From an uncultured Flavobacteriaceae bacterium (lineage in GTDB: Bacteria; Bacteroidota; Bacteroidia; Flavobacteriales; Flavobacteriaceae), in assembly GCA_943789365.1 (NCBI GenBank), contig CALSTV010000001.1, forward strand, positions 124,001-188,000: 64,000 nt of DNA, in the 5' to 3' direction. Both the position numbers and the translations under genes were made by a program. The notes beneath the pieces were generated by a model that was not told where the DNA came from, ran no database searches, and saw only the letters and a program-made list of their open reading frames with translations. Shown in pieces: positions 42,437 through 50,939 of the stretch (the first letter of the stretch is position 1; each line of letters starts with the position of its first letter).

Positions 42437-43312
42437 ATGATCAATATAGTTTTACCTACCGATTTTTCGACAATTTCATGGAACGCTATCAAATACGCTT
42501 TAAACTTATTTGAAGATAAACCCTGTGTTTTTCACCTAATCAACACCTATACACCAATTATTCATAGTATTGATTACCAGCTCGCCAGCGCATCTCAACT
42601 AGAACACAACACCAAAGCAAAAGAGACATCAATTAATGGACTTGCAAACTTATTAAAACGCATCAAAAGAAAATTCAAAAACCCAAAACATACATTTACA
42701 ACAATCTCTTCCTTTGATTTATTAACACCGAAACTGGAACAGCTTACAAAAGAAGAGGATATAAACTATATCGTTATGGGAACAAAAGGAGCCACTGGAT
42801 CGCTAGGCGTACTGTTTGGATCCAATACCATACATGTATTAAAAAAAGTAAAATGTCCAGTAATTGCAATTCCAGAAGGGTTCGCATATAAAAAGCCGAT
42901 AGAGTTATTGTTCCCTTCTGATTATGAACTTCGTTTTAAAAATTCACACATCCAACCGATCATTGAAATTGCACAAATGCACCATTCTAATGTAAATATT
43001 TTGAATGCTGGTTTCGGTTATGATTTGTCTGCCAAACAAGAGGCAAATAAAGAACGACTTGAAGTATATTTTAATAAAATAGCACATTTATTTCATCGCG
43101 TTCACCATCAGGGAGTTTCTGAATCCATAAAAAACTTTCAAGAAAAAAACAGAATCAATATGCTATTGATGATTAACAACAAACACTCTTTCTTTGAAAA
43201 CTTATTTTTTAAATCAATCGTAAATCAAATAGGACTGCATTTAACGATACCATTTCTGGTGATCCCAACTTTTGACATTAGACATAAAAGAACTTTAATA
43301 GATAAAACTTAA
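42437..43312 (+). CDS. Universal stress protein, double UspA domain
   Basis: A 291-residue protein with two UspA domains. The first holds the ATP-binding pattern VMGTKGATGSLGVLFGSNT and ends VKCPVIAIPEG; the second (residues 150-290) is diverged and lacks a clear GxxG motif. Such proteins bind ATP and act in stress survival. It precedes the eRF1-like gene by 2 bp, so the pair is probably one unit. The signal is unknown. Confidence 0.87.
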   Translation: MINIVLPTDFSTISWNAIKYALNLFEDKPCVFHLINTYTPIIHSIDYQLASASQLEHNTKAKETSINGLANLLKRIKRKFKNPKHTFTTISSFDLLTPKLEQLTKEEDINYIVMGTKGATGSLGVLFGSNTIHVLKKVKCPVIAIPEGFAYKKPIELLFPSDYELRFKNSHIQPIIEIAQMHHSNVNILNAGFGYDLSAKQEANKERLEVYFNKIAHLFHRVHHQGVSESIKNFQEKNRINMLLMINNKHSFFENLFFKSIVNQIGLHLTIPFLVIPTFDIRHKRTLIDKT

Positions 43313-43314
43313 AT

Positions 43315-43815
43315 ATGATTGTTATGAAAATTACAGGAATTTGGTTAGACTTGAATAAAGCTATTCTTATGGAATGGGATAAAAACAACAAGTTATCCGT
43401 GAAAAGATTACAATCCAATATCGAACATTTTCATGTAGTCGGAGGCTCAGGAACACGCTTTAAAGGTGGTCCGCAAGATGTTGTTCAAGACAGCAAATAT
43501 TTAGAACGGAGAAAGCACCAAATAAAAGAGTTCTTTTTTAGAATTGCAGGTCAGATAAAAGGTTCAGAAGCCTTGGTAATTACCGGTCCCGCAGAAACAT
43601 ACTTAAAGTTTGCAAAAGCGCTAAAATCGGAATACAAACAATTAGACTCAAAAGTATTGGCCGTTGTAAATAACGATAGCATGACAGACAATCAATTGAA
43701 AGCATGGTTTCTGAGATTTTTCAATAAAAATTTAAATACCGACAAAAAAAAGAAGTGGTTTTATAAACAAAGCGCTGTGATTATGATATTTATCATAAGA
43801 ATACCCATACAATAG
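43315..43815 (+). CDS. Conserved protein resembling eRF1 domain 1 (BaeRF-like)
   Basis: A 166-residue protein (starts at 43315, or Met4 at 43324, MKITGIWLDLNKAIL). The marked stretch is GGSGTRFKGGPQDVVQDSKY with ERRKHQIKEFFFRIAGQIKG, then LVITGPAETYLKFAKAL. It resembles bacterial proteins with an eRF1-domain-1-like fold often found beside stress genes. There is no peptide-release GGQ motif, so no release activity can be predicted. The last 25 residues look unlike the rest. It follows the stress-protein gene by 2 bp; a link to stalled ribosomes is inference only. Confidence 0.65.
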   Translation: MIVMKITGIWLDLNKAILMEWDKNNKLSVKRLQSNIEHFHVVGGSGTRFKGGPQDVVQDSKYLERRKHQIKEFFFRIAGQIKGSEALVITGPAETYLKFAKALKSEYKQLDSKVLAVVNNDSMTDNQLKAWFLRFFNKNLNTDKKKKWFYKQSAVIMIFIIRIPIQ

Positions 43816-43945
43816 ATGTATTTTAGACATAAGAAAAACAAAAACATAGAAAGCAATTTCATCCTGATTCGCGACATCCTCGAAGGTTCTTTTTAATGAG
43901 AAAATTCGAAGATAAGTTTAGAACAGATGAAAATTTCTTTCAGGG

Positions 43946-43981
43946 AGGAATAGGAGGTTATGCTTCCTGTTCCTTTTTTTA
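43946..43981 (+). terminator. Intrinsic terminator
   Basis: A 12-bp stem with G-U pairs, AGGAATAGGAGG (43946-43957) with CTTCCTGTTCCT (43963-43974) around a 5-nt loop, is followed by seven Ts. It lies 131 bp after the eRF1-like gene, so the transcript has an unannotated 3' end. It closes the stress operon before the M23 gene. Confidence 0.75.
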
Positions 43982-44027
43982 TGAGGAATATGCCAAAAGA
44001 TTGTTATTTTAGCATCAAAACTATCAA

Positions 44028-45725
44028 TTGAATACGAAAGCATATATTACCCTTGTACTGCTCATCTGTGGAAGTACTCTGAAAAGCCAGAATATTTATC
44101 CTCAAAATTATTTTCGCAATCCTCTAGATGTTCCTATGATACTTGCAGGTACTTTTGGAGAATTGAGAACCGCCCATTTCCACTCTGGAATGGATTTTAA
44201 AACACAACAAAAAGAAGGATTAAAGGTCTATACTTCAGCACCGGGTTACGTATCTAGGATTAAGGTTTCAAACTGGGGTTATGGCAAAGCCCTTTATATA
44301 ACGCATCCAAACGGGTATACTACCGTGTATGCACACTTAAAAAAATTCAATAAAAAAATTGAAGCGTATCTAAAGAAAAAGCAATATGCACTTGAAAAAG
44401 ACGAAATTCAATTGTTTCCCAAAAAGGAACAAATTCAAATTTCCAAAGATGAAGTTATTGCCTACTCAGGGAGCACTGGAGGCTTTATAGCACCGCATTT
44501 ACATTTTGAAATTCGAAACACCAAAACGGAAAACATCATCAACCCCATGCATTTTGGATTGGTGCCTTCAGACAATAAAAGACCCGTAATTAATCACTTA
44601 AGAGCCTACATCTTAAAAGACTCTTCTCATATTAACAAAAGTGAAATTGCCATCCCAATTTCTATTAGACAAACACAAACTGGTATATATCAGGCTGAAA
44701 CGGTACATGCTTTTGGCAATATTGGTTTTGGGATAAATACCTACGACCAGCAAGATGGTGCCATGAATAAAAATGGCATCTATAAATTGGAAATGTTTAT
44801 CAATGGAAAAAAGACCTTTTCTCACAAAGTGGAGACCTTCTCTTTTGAAGAATCCAAATACATCAATTTACTCATCGATTACCCTTTTTATGCAGCACAC
44901 AAAAGAAAATACCAAAAGACCTTTATTCATAAAAAGAACAAACTGAGCACATACAATCGGGATTTATCGGATGGCACCATTCTAGTAAAAGAAGGCAGTG
45001 CTTACCAAGTTGAAATTCGAGTCATTGATTTTGCAGGAAACCGAGCGTCACTTTACATTCCTGTTTCAGGAAAAAAAACTAAGGCTGTCATTAAAAAGCA
45101 GATAGAAAAAACAGCGTATCTAGTGACACCAGACAGAGAGGTGACTTTTAAAAATAAACACATCACAATTCACTTCCCGAAACAAAGTGTTTATGACCCT
45201 TTATATATAGATTTCAAACTACAAGACAGCATTGTAACCATACACAAACCAAACACCCCTTTGCACAAAAGTTTTACCTTAACTTTCGATGTTCGCAATT
45301 ATTCTGAACCACAAAAAGAAAAGCTCTTTATTGCGCAAGTTATAGATGGGAAACATCTTAATTATTGCGGCACTACTAAAAATGACAGCATCTTTAAAAC
45401 TTCTACAAAAAGTTTAGGTTCGTATACATTGGCTTCCGACAACCTTCCCCCTAAAATTTATAACTGTAGTTTTTATGAAGGTCAAAACATCTCCAATTTT
45501 CATTATTTGACGCTGCAAACCAAAGATGACTTGTCTGGAATTAAATCGTATCGAGGTGAAATCGATGGCAAATGGATTCTTTTAGAAATGAATGTAAAAA
45601 CCAATACTTTGACATACGATTTTAAGGATCAACAACTGGAAAAAGGAAAACATACATTTACACTTATTAGTATGGATAATGTAGGAAATACTTGTACATT
45701 TACATCCTCATTTGTCTTGAAATAA
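44028..45725 (+). CDS. M23-family metallopeptidase, exported
   Basis: A 565-residue protein from a TTG start. A signal peptide (AYITLVLLICGSTLKSQ) precedes a LytM domain at about 40-185 with RTAHFHSGMDF and HLHFEIRNT giving zinc ligands His and Asp. A long region of 370 residues follows with no recognised domain, perhaps beta-rich. M23 enzymes cut peptide cross-links in peptidoglycan, or are inactive regulators; the HxxxD and HxH motifs are kept. It precedes the TonB receptor by 20 bp. A larger C-terminal part is unusual for the family. Confidence 0.88.
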   Translation: MNTKAYITLVLLICGSTLKSQNIYPQNYFRNPLDVPMILAGTFGELRTAHFHSGMDFKTQQKEGLKVYTSAPGYVSRIKVSNWGYGKALYITHPNGYTTVYAHLKKFNKKIEAYLKKKQYALEKDEIQLFPKKEQIQISKDEVIAYSGSTGGFIAPHLHFEIRNTKTENIINPMHFGLVPSDNKRPVINHLRAYILKDSSHINKSEIAIPISIRQTQTGIYQAETVHAFGNIGFGINTYDQQDGAMNKNGIYKLEMFINGKKTFSHKVETFSFEESKYINLLIDYPFYAAHKRKYQKTFIHKKNKLSTYNRDLSDGTILVKEGSAYQVEIRVIDFAGNRASLYIPVSGKKTKAVIKKQIEKTAYLVTPDREVTFKNKHITIHFPKQSVYDPLYIDFKLQDSIVTIHKPNTPLHKSFTLTFDVRNYSEPQKEKLFIAQVIDGKHLNYCGTTKNDSIFKTSTKSLGSYTLASDNLPPKIYNCSFYEGQNISNFHYLTLQTKDDLSGIKSYRGEIDGKWILLEMNVKTNTLTYDFKDQQLEKGKHTFTLISMDNVGNTCTFTSSFVLK

Positions 45726-45744
45726 AAATTATAAATCCTCATAT

Positions 45745-48207
45745 TTGAGAACGAAGCTTACATATCTCATTTTCTTTGTTTTTGTTTGTGCCACTAGTAT
45801 TGCACAAACAGCTGCGATTAAAGGGACATTGAGAAACACAGAAAGAAAACCAATTGAAGGCGTTTCTATCACATATGAGGGTGGAACTGAAGGAACTGTT
45901 TCAGATGCAAAAGGAAATTATTCCCTTACAATTCCTGCCAAACTGGAAGTCTTTGTGGTTTTTAGCCATGTCACCTACAATAAATTGTATAAAAAAGTAA
46001 AAGTTCCAAAGAATAAAACCATTAGGTATTCTCCAATTATGACCTTAAAAACAGAGGAAATAAATGAGGTGACTATTCAAGACAGACGAAAAGAAGTACA
46101 AGGTTTTACTACGATTAAAAAATCGACCGTAAAAAAAATACCCGGTGCCAATCCTGGAGTCGAAAATCTATTGATGACTTTTGCTGGGGTTAACAACAAC
46201 AATGAGCTCAGTACTCAATACAATGTGAGAGGTGGAAATTTTGATGAAAACTTAGTATATGTAAATGGTATAGAAATATACCGTCCGTTTTTGGTGCGTT
46301 CTGGTCAGCAAGAGGGACTTAGTTTTGTAAATACGGACATGATTCAGAATATCAATTTTTCTGCTGGTGGTTTTCAAGCGAAATATGGTGATCGACTTTC
46401 GTCTGTATTGGACATCACCTACAGAAAACCAAAAGAAACAGCCACTACTATTGACTTAAATCTCATGGGAGCTTCAGCTACTTTTGAAGGAGGGTTTCTA
46501 AAAGACAAATTAACTACGATTACGAGTGCTCGTTATAGAAACAACCAACTATTCGTAAATTCTAAAGACACAGAAACCAACTACAAACCTTTATTTGCTG
46601 ATATCCAAACATTTCTGTCCTATAAATTATCAAAGAAATGGTCGTTAGATTTTCTTGGTAATTTTTCCATCAATAATTACAACTACACACCACTTACTCG
46701 AAAAACAACATTTGGTACCATTGCCAATCCCCAAGAATTGGTTGTATTTTATCAAGGAAATGAAAATGACAGTTTTCTTACGCTTTTTGGCGCTTTAAAT
46801 GCCACCTATTTGGTTTCCGATGATTTAAAGTTAAACATAACTACATCGGTTTACAATACACAAGAAGAGGAGTTTTTTGATATTATAGGTGCTTATTCGC
46901 TCAATCAAACAGATCCAGATCCAGACTCCCCTACTTTTGGAGAAGATCAATATAGTGAAGGAATTGGTGGACAGATAAACCATTCTAGAAATGAGCTCGA
47001 TGCGCTTATTAGAAATGTACAATTGAGAATTTCTACACGAGACGGAGATAACCATTATGAAATGGGAATGAAAATCCAAAAAGAAAACATCATTGAAAGC
47101 ATCAATGAATGGGAACTTATTGACTCTACTGGTTTTGCCATTCGCCCCTTAGGACATGAAGTTCCAAACAATCAGCCTAAATCTCCCTATACTGGCCCAA
47201 TTGAGCCGTACCAATCGATTAGAGGAAATAATGATGTCACCATTAATCGCTTTTCCGGTTTTATTCAATTCAGCAAACGTTCGGAATGGAAAAACCATGA
47301 CATCTGGTACAATTTTGGAGTACGAACACATTACTGGGATGTAACGAGTAGAAATGCAACTTCTAGCACTCAGCACACGGTAAGTCCAAGAGCACAATTT
47401 TCTATAAAACCTAATTGGGAAAAAGACGTTCTTTTTCGTGTCTCCGGAGGATGGTACCACCAACCACCTTCTTATAAAGAACTAAAAAATTATGAAGGAC
47501 AAATTGTTCCAGATGTGAAAGCACAACAATCTTTCCATTTTGTATTGGGTAATGATTATAGTTTCCTAATGTGGAACAGACCTTTTAAATTGACTACCGA
47601 AGCCTACTCCAAAAATTTAAAGGATGTAAATGCCTATACAGTCGACAATGTTAGAATACGCTATAGAGCAGATAATGTTACAACAGCCAGTGCTGTGGGA
47701 CTCGACCTTCGTTTGAACGGTGAGTTTGTCCCTGGAAATGAAAGTTGGGTGAGTTTGGGGCTCTTAAGTACCAAGGAAAATATAGATGGACAAGGTGAGA
47801 TTCCAAGACCTACCGACCAACGTTTTAAATTAGGAATCTTATTTCAAGACTATGTACCTACAATTCCCGATTTAAAAGTTTATTTGAATTTGGTGTATAA
47901 TTCTGGATTGCCTGGAGGATCGCCTTCCTATAATGACCCATATGCTTATCAGTCACGATTGCCTAGTTACAAACGTGCAGATGTTGGGTTTTCATACATT
48001 ATTGTAGGAGAAAAGAAACAAGCAAAGACAGGATTTCTAAGTAATTTTAAAGATTTGAGTGCTGGTATTGAAATCTTCAATATTTTTGACATCCAAAATT
48101 CAAACACAAATACATGGGTTCGTGATGTCTATAGCAAACAGGTTTATGGAATTCCAAACTACATGACCAGCCGAGTTATCAATGCTCGACTTTCCATGAA
48201 GTTCTAA
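45745..48207 (+). CDS. TonB-dependent outer-membrane receptor
   Basis: An 820-residue protein from a TTG start. A signal peptide (LIFFVFVCATSIAQ) is followed by a carboxypeptidase-regulatory-like beta-sandwich (GVSITYEGGTEGTVSDAKG, to about 110), a plug (PGANPGVENLLMTF, NVRGGNFDENLVYVNG) and a 22-strand barrel ending in an aromatic-rich strand (RVINARLSMKF) typical of outer-membrane proteins. It takes up a ligand using TonB energy. No SusD partner follows, so it is not a classic glycan pair. The ligand is unknown. It has the M23 gene upstream and convergent bcp downstream. Confidence 0.9.
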   Translation: MRTKLTYLIFFVFVCATSIAQTAAIKGTLRNTERKPIEGVSITYEGGTEGTVSDAKGNYSLTIPAKLEVFVVFSHVTYNKLYKKVKVPKNKTIRYSPIMTLKTEEINEVTIQDRRKEVQGFTTIKKSTVKKIPGANPGVENLLMTFAGVNNNNELSTQYNVRGGNFDENLVYVNGIEIYRPFLVRSGQQEGLSFVNTDMIQNINFSAGGFQAKYGDRLSSVLDITYRKPKETATTIDLNLMGASATFEGGFLKDKLTTITSARYRNNQLFVNSKDTETNYKPLFADIQTFLSYKLSKKWSLDFLGNFSINNYNYTPLTRKTTFGTIANPQELVVFYQGNENDSFLTLFGALNATYLVSDDLKLNITTSVYNTQEEEFFDIIGAYSLNQTDPDPDSPTFGEDQYSEGIGGQINHSRNELDALIRNVQLRISTRDGDNHYEMGMKIQKENIIESINEWELIDSTGFAIRPLGHEVPNNQPKSPYTGPIEPYQSIRGNNDVTINRFSGFIQFSKRSEWKNHDIWYNFGVRTHYWDVTSRNATSSTQHTVSPRAQFSIKPNWEKDVLFRVSGGWYHQPPSYKELKNYEGQIVPDVKAQQSFHFVLGNDYSFLMWNRPFKLTTEAYSKNLKDVNAYTVDNVRIRYRADNVTTASAVGLDLRLNGEFVPGNESWVSLGLLSTKENIDGQGEIPRPTDQRFKLGILFQDYVPTIPDLKVYLNLVYNSGLPGGSPSYNDPYAYQSRLPSYKRADVGFSYIIVGEKKQAKTGFLSNFKDLSAGIEIFNIFDIQNSNTNTWVRDVYSKQVYGIPNYMTSRVINARLSMKF

Positions 48208-48226
48208 GCGCAATTATAGTATAAGC

Positions 48227-48676
48227 TTAAAGAATTTGGCTTGTGTGTTCTTTGGTCTTGACTTTCGTGATTACATTTTCAATCGTGCCATTTTCGTCAA
48301 TTACAAACGTAGTTCTATGAATACCATCATATTCTCTTCCCATAAACTTTTTAGGTCCCCATACACCATAAGCATTGATTACAGTCTTCTCCTCATCAAC
48401 TAACAAGGAAAAAGGCAGTTCGTGCTTATCGATCCAGTTTTGTTGTCTTTTTGCACTATCAGCACTTACTCCTAAAATAGCATAGCCCTTGCTTACAAAT
48501 GTTTGATAGTTATCTCGTAAGTTACATGCTTCCATCGTACACCCTGGCGTACTTGCTTTTGGATAAAAGAAAAGCACTAATTTCTTCCCAGTATAATCAC
48601 TTAACTGAACTGTTTTTCCTGTATTGTCTAACGCCTTAAAGTCTGGAGCCCTATCGCCTATCTGTAATGTTGTCAT
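48227..48676 (-). CDS. bcp: Thioredoxin-dependent thiol peroxidase (peroxiredoxin Q)
   Basis: A 149-residue peroxiredoxin. Peroxidatic Cys46 and resolving Cys51 lie in STPGCTMEACNLRD (CxxxxC), the 1-Cys-to-2-Cys Bcp pattern. It reduces hydroperoxides at the expense of thioredoxin, in the cytoplasm. It is divergent from nth across a 155-bp spacer with a dyad. Start MTTLQIGDRAPDF is standard. Intact. Confidence 0.95.
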   Translation of the reverse strand: MTTLQIGDRAPDFKALDNTGKTVQLSDYTGKKLVLFFYPKASTPGCTMEACNLRDNYQTFVSKGYAILGVSADSAKRQQNWIDKHELPFSLLVDEEKTVINAYGVWGPKKFMGREYDGIHRTTFVIDENGTIENVITKVKTKEHTSQIL

Positions 48677-48775
48677 CCTTTTTTTATTTTAGAATTATAA
48701 GATTCGAAAGTTAAGTACTATTCGTTGAACTTCCAACAAAATTATACTCCGATGAAAAATTACTACTTATTGAAA

Positions 48776-48794
48776 TTCCATGTGCACTATGGAA
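48776..48794. promoter_or_regulatory. Dyad in the bcp-nth spacer
   Basis: TTCCAT (48776-48781) and ATGGAA (48789-48794) form a perfect 6-bp dyad around GTGCACT, itself nearly palindromic. It lies between the divergent bcp and nth genes. A role as a redox operator is conjectural. Confidence 0.3.
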
Positions 48795-48831
48795 AGTTTC
48801 TTTGTATTTTTATCTTTTTAAATTAGGATGG

Positions 48832-49485
48832 ATGAACAAACAAGAAAAAGTACAATTCGTAATAGACACTTTAGAAAATTTATATCCTGAAGTACCTATC
48901 CCACTAGACCATAAAGACCCATACACGCTATTGGTTGCCGTGTTATTATCGGCCCAATCAACAGACGCTAGAGTCAACACAATTACGCCCATTCTATTCG
49001 CCAAAGCAGACAACCCTTATGACATGATTAAAATGTCTGTTGAGGAGATACGTGCAATCATTAAGCCTTTAGGGCTTTCTCCGATGAAATCGAAAGGTAT
49101 TTATGGATTGTCACATATTCTCATTGACAAACACAACGGAGAAGTACCTGCCAATTTCGAGGATTTAGAGGCGCTTCCTGCCGTAGGACACAAAACTGCG
49201 AGTGTGGTGATGAGTCAAGCTTTTAACATCCCTGCATTTGCTGTAGACACACATATTCACCGGCTTATGTATCGTTGGAATTTGTCGAATGGTAAAAACG
49301 TTGTACAAACTGAAAAAGATGCCAAACGTCTATTTCCAAAAGAAACTTGGAATAAACTTCACCTTCAAATTATTTTTTACGGAAGAGAATACTCACCTGC
49401 CAGAGGATGGGATTTGGAAAAAGATACCATCACAAAAAAAATTGGAAGAAAGACCGTATTGGAGGCTTACCATACTAAAAAATAA
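48832..49485 (+). CDS. nth: Endonuclease III without iron-sulfur cluster
   Basis: From ATG 48832 (MNKQEKVQFVID), 217 residues. The HhH glycosylase motif LPAVGHKTASVV gives Lys121 and the catalytic Asp139 (FAVDTHIHR). It removes oxidised pyrimidines and nicks the abasic site. The expected four C-terminal Cys that hold a 4Fe-4S cluster are missing: the end reads FYGREYSPARGWDLEKD with no Cys. A reading frame extends to 48802 with a TTG; ATG is preferred. It diverges from bcp, a sensible oxidative-damage neighbour. Confidence 0.9.
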   Translation: MNKQEKVQFVIDTLENLYPEVPIPLDHKDPYTLLVAVLLSAQSTDARVNTITPILFAKADNPYDMIKMSVEEIRAIIKPLGLSPMKSKGIYGLSHILIDKHNGEVPANFEDLEALPAVGHKTASVVMSQAFNIPAFAVDTHIHRLMYRWNLSNGKNVVQTEKDAKRLFPKETWNKLHLQIIFYGREYSPARGWDLEKDTITKKIGRKTVLEAYHTKK

Positions 49486-49577
49486 AATAGTTCAAAAAAA
49501 AACAATAACTCAGGCAACCTTTTTACCAATGCAAACGTCTTTATAAATGTAACAAACAACCAACTAAGAAATATCCT

Positions 49578-50138
49578 TTGAAAATAATTGGAATTCATAG
49601 CAAAGAGAACAAGTTAATCAAATTGGCCTTACGAAAAGACCGAATTGCCCAAAAAAAGCTATTCGATCAATTCGCACCTAAGATGCTCGGTGTCTGTCGA
49701 AGTTATGTAAAAGATGTGCACCATGCTGAGGATTTAATGATTTCCGGGTTTCTAAAGGTATTCACTCAATTGGATTCTTACAAAAACCAAGGGAGTTTTG
49801 AAGGCTGGATCCGAACTATAATGATTCGAACGTGTATCTCGTATTTGAGAAAGAAAAATCAAATTGATTATTCAGACAATACCGAAGTGACAGATTTACA
49901 AATAGTACATAATTTGGAAAATTCTGGTGAAAAAGAATTACAATCGTTAATAGATGCGCTTCCTGCGGGTTATAAAATGGTTTTTAATTTGTTTGTTATT
50001 GAAGGATACAGTCATGCAGAAATTGCAAAACAATTGAACATCACTGAAAGCACTTCCAAATCACAATTGTTTAAAGCAAGAAAAATGCTACAAACGAACT
50101 ATAACGAACGAAACGAGTTTTTATATGGAGATCAATAA
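49578..50138 (+). CDS. ECF-type RNA polymerase sigma factor
   Basis: A 186-residue sigma factor from TTG 49578. Region 2 is QKKLFDQFAPKMLGVCRSYV with DAEDLMISGFLKVF-like core (HHAEDLMISGFLKVF), and region 4 is MVFNLFVIEGYSHAEIAKQL. It overlaps the next gene by 14 nt, which encodes an apparent anti-sigma partner. The TTG is the best start because no in-frame ATG lies before residue 36. It probably governs the barrel-like gene downstream. Signal unknown. Confidence 0.88.
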   Translation: MKIIGIHSKENKLIKLALRKDRIAQKKLFDQFAPKMLGVCRSYVKDVHHAEDLMISGFLKVFTQLDSYKNQGSFEGWIRTIMIRTCISYLRKKNQIDYSDNTEVTDLQIVHNLENSGEKELQSLIDALPAGYKMVFNLFVIEGYSHAEIAKQLNITESTSKSQLFKARKMLQTNYNERNEFLYGDQ

Positions 50139-50892
50139 AACAACCTCAGCAATAAGAAAAACACTGCAAAACAGAGAACTACAAGTGTCCAATTCGGCTT
50201 GGGATCGTCTTGAGCTACAATTAGATACACACCAAACTTCTAAACGCAAACGTAATTGGAGTATTTTTGCCTATGCAGCATCCATCGCTTGTCTTCTATG
50301 TACGGTTTTCGCTCTTACGTTAGAACAAGAAGCTACAAGTCCAAAACAAAATTCTCCTATACGCCAGGAATTAAACGAAGTACCAGTAGTCGTTAGAATT
50401 GAAAAAGAAGAAGAAACAATAGCAGAAAAAACAAAAGGACAACGTATCCCTACAGAAACTAGAGAAATCGTAGTAAAGTCCAATATACAAAAGACATCAA
50501 TAAAAACTAGAAATGAGTTCAAAATAGCTCAAAGCACACCTGCTGCAACACAAAAACCAGAAGAGATACCCCAACGTCTTGAACCAACAAAAACCGTTAC
50601 AATTCAGCAAAAAAAGAAAGGCTATATCAATACCTCAAAACTTCTTGCCTCGATTGCAAAAGAAACAACCGCCCAAAACGAACAAGTTTTAGCTAATGTT
50701 TCAATGACGCAGACACAGACAGAGACGCAGACACAGACAAAGGGCATGAATACCGTTAAGCCTAGTTTATTATTGACAGAAGTTGAAGAAGAAATCAACG
50801 AAGACACCTTTAAGAACACTTTTGTAAAAAGACTATCTAGTGGCATCAATACATTTGCCACTGCCTTTACAGAGCGCAATAAGACAGAATAA
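50125..50892 (+). CDS. Anti-sigma-like single-pass membrane protein
   Basis: A 255-residue protein with a cytoplasmic N-terminal segment of about 45 residues (a possible sigma-binding region), one membrane helix at about 49-66 (WSIFAYAASIACLLCTVFAL, within 20) and a long Thr/Gln/Glu-rich periplasmic part. It overlaps the sigma gene by 14 nt, the normal layout of an anti-sigma factor. A QTQTETQTQT repeat occurs at about 196-206. No zinc anti-sigma motif is found, so the role is inferred from position and topology. Confidence 0.75.
   Translation: MEINKTTSAIRKTLQNRELQVSNSAWDRLELQLDTHQTSKRKRNWSIFAYAASIACLLCTVFALTLEQEATSPKQNSPIRQELNEVPVVVRIEKEEETIAEKTKGQRIPTETREIVVKSNIQKTSIKTRNEFKIAQSTPAATQKPEEIPQRLEPTKTVTIQQKKKGYINTSKLLASIAKETTAQNEQVLANVSMTQTQTETQTQTKGMNTVKPSLLLTEVEEEINEDTFKNTFVKRLSSGINTFATAFTERNKTE
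50707..50742 (+). repeat. In-frame 18-nt tandem repeat in the anti-sigma gene
   Basis: ACGCAGACACAGACA occurs at 50707-50721 and again at 50725-50739, an 18-nt period encoding Gln-Thr repeats. Slippage would change protein length by 6 residues per unit without a frameshift. Confidence 0.65.
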
Positions 50893-50939
50893 GTCGGCTC
50901 ACTAAACTTCACATCTATACTTAAAACATCATCATTATT

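Noticed and set aside
43816-43896. 26-codon frame directly after the eRF1-like gene, in the same frame
   Set aside because: Separated from the gene by a TAG stop; no conserved motif. Could be readthrough or 3' decay, but nothing supports it.
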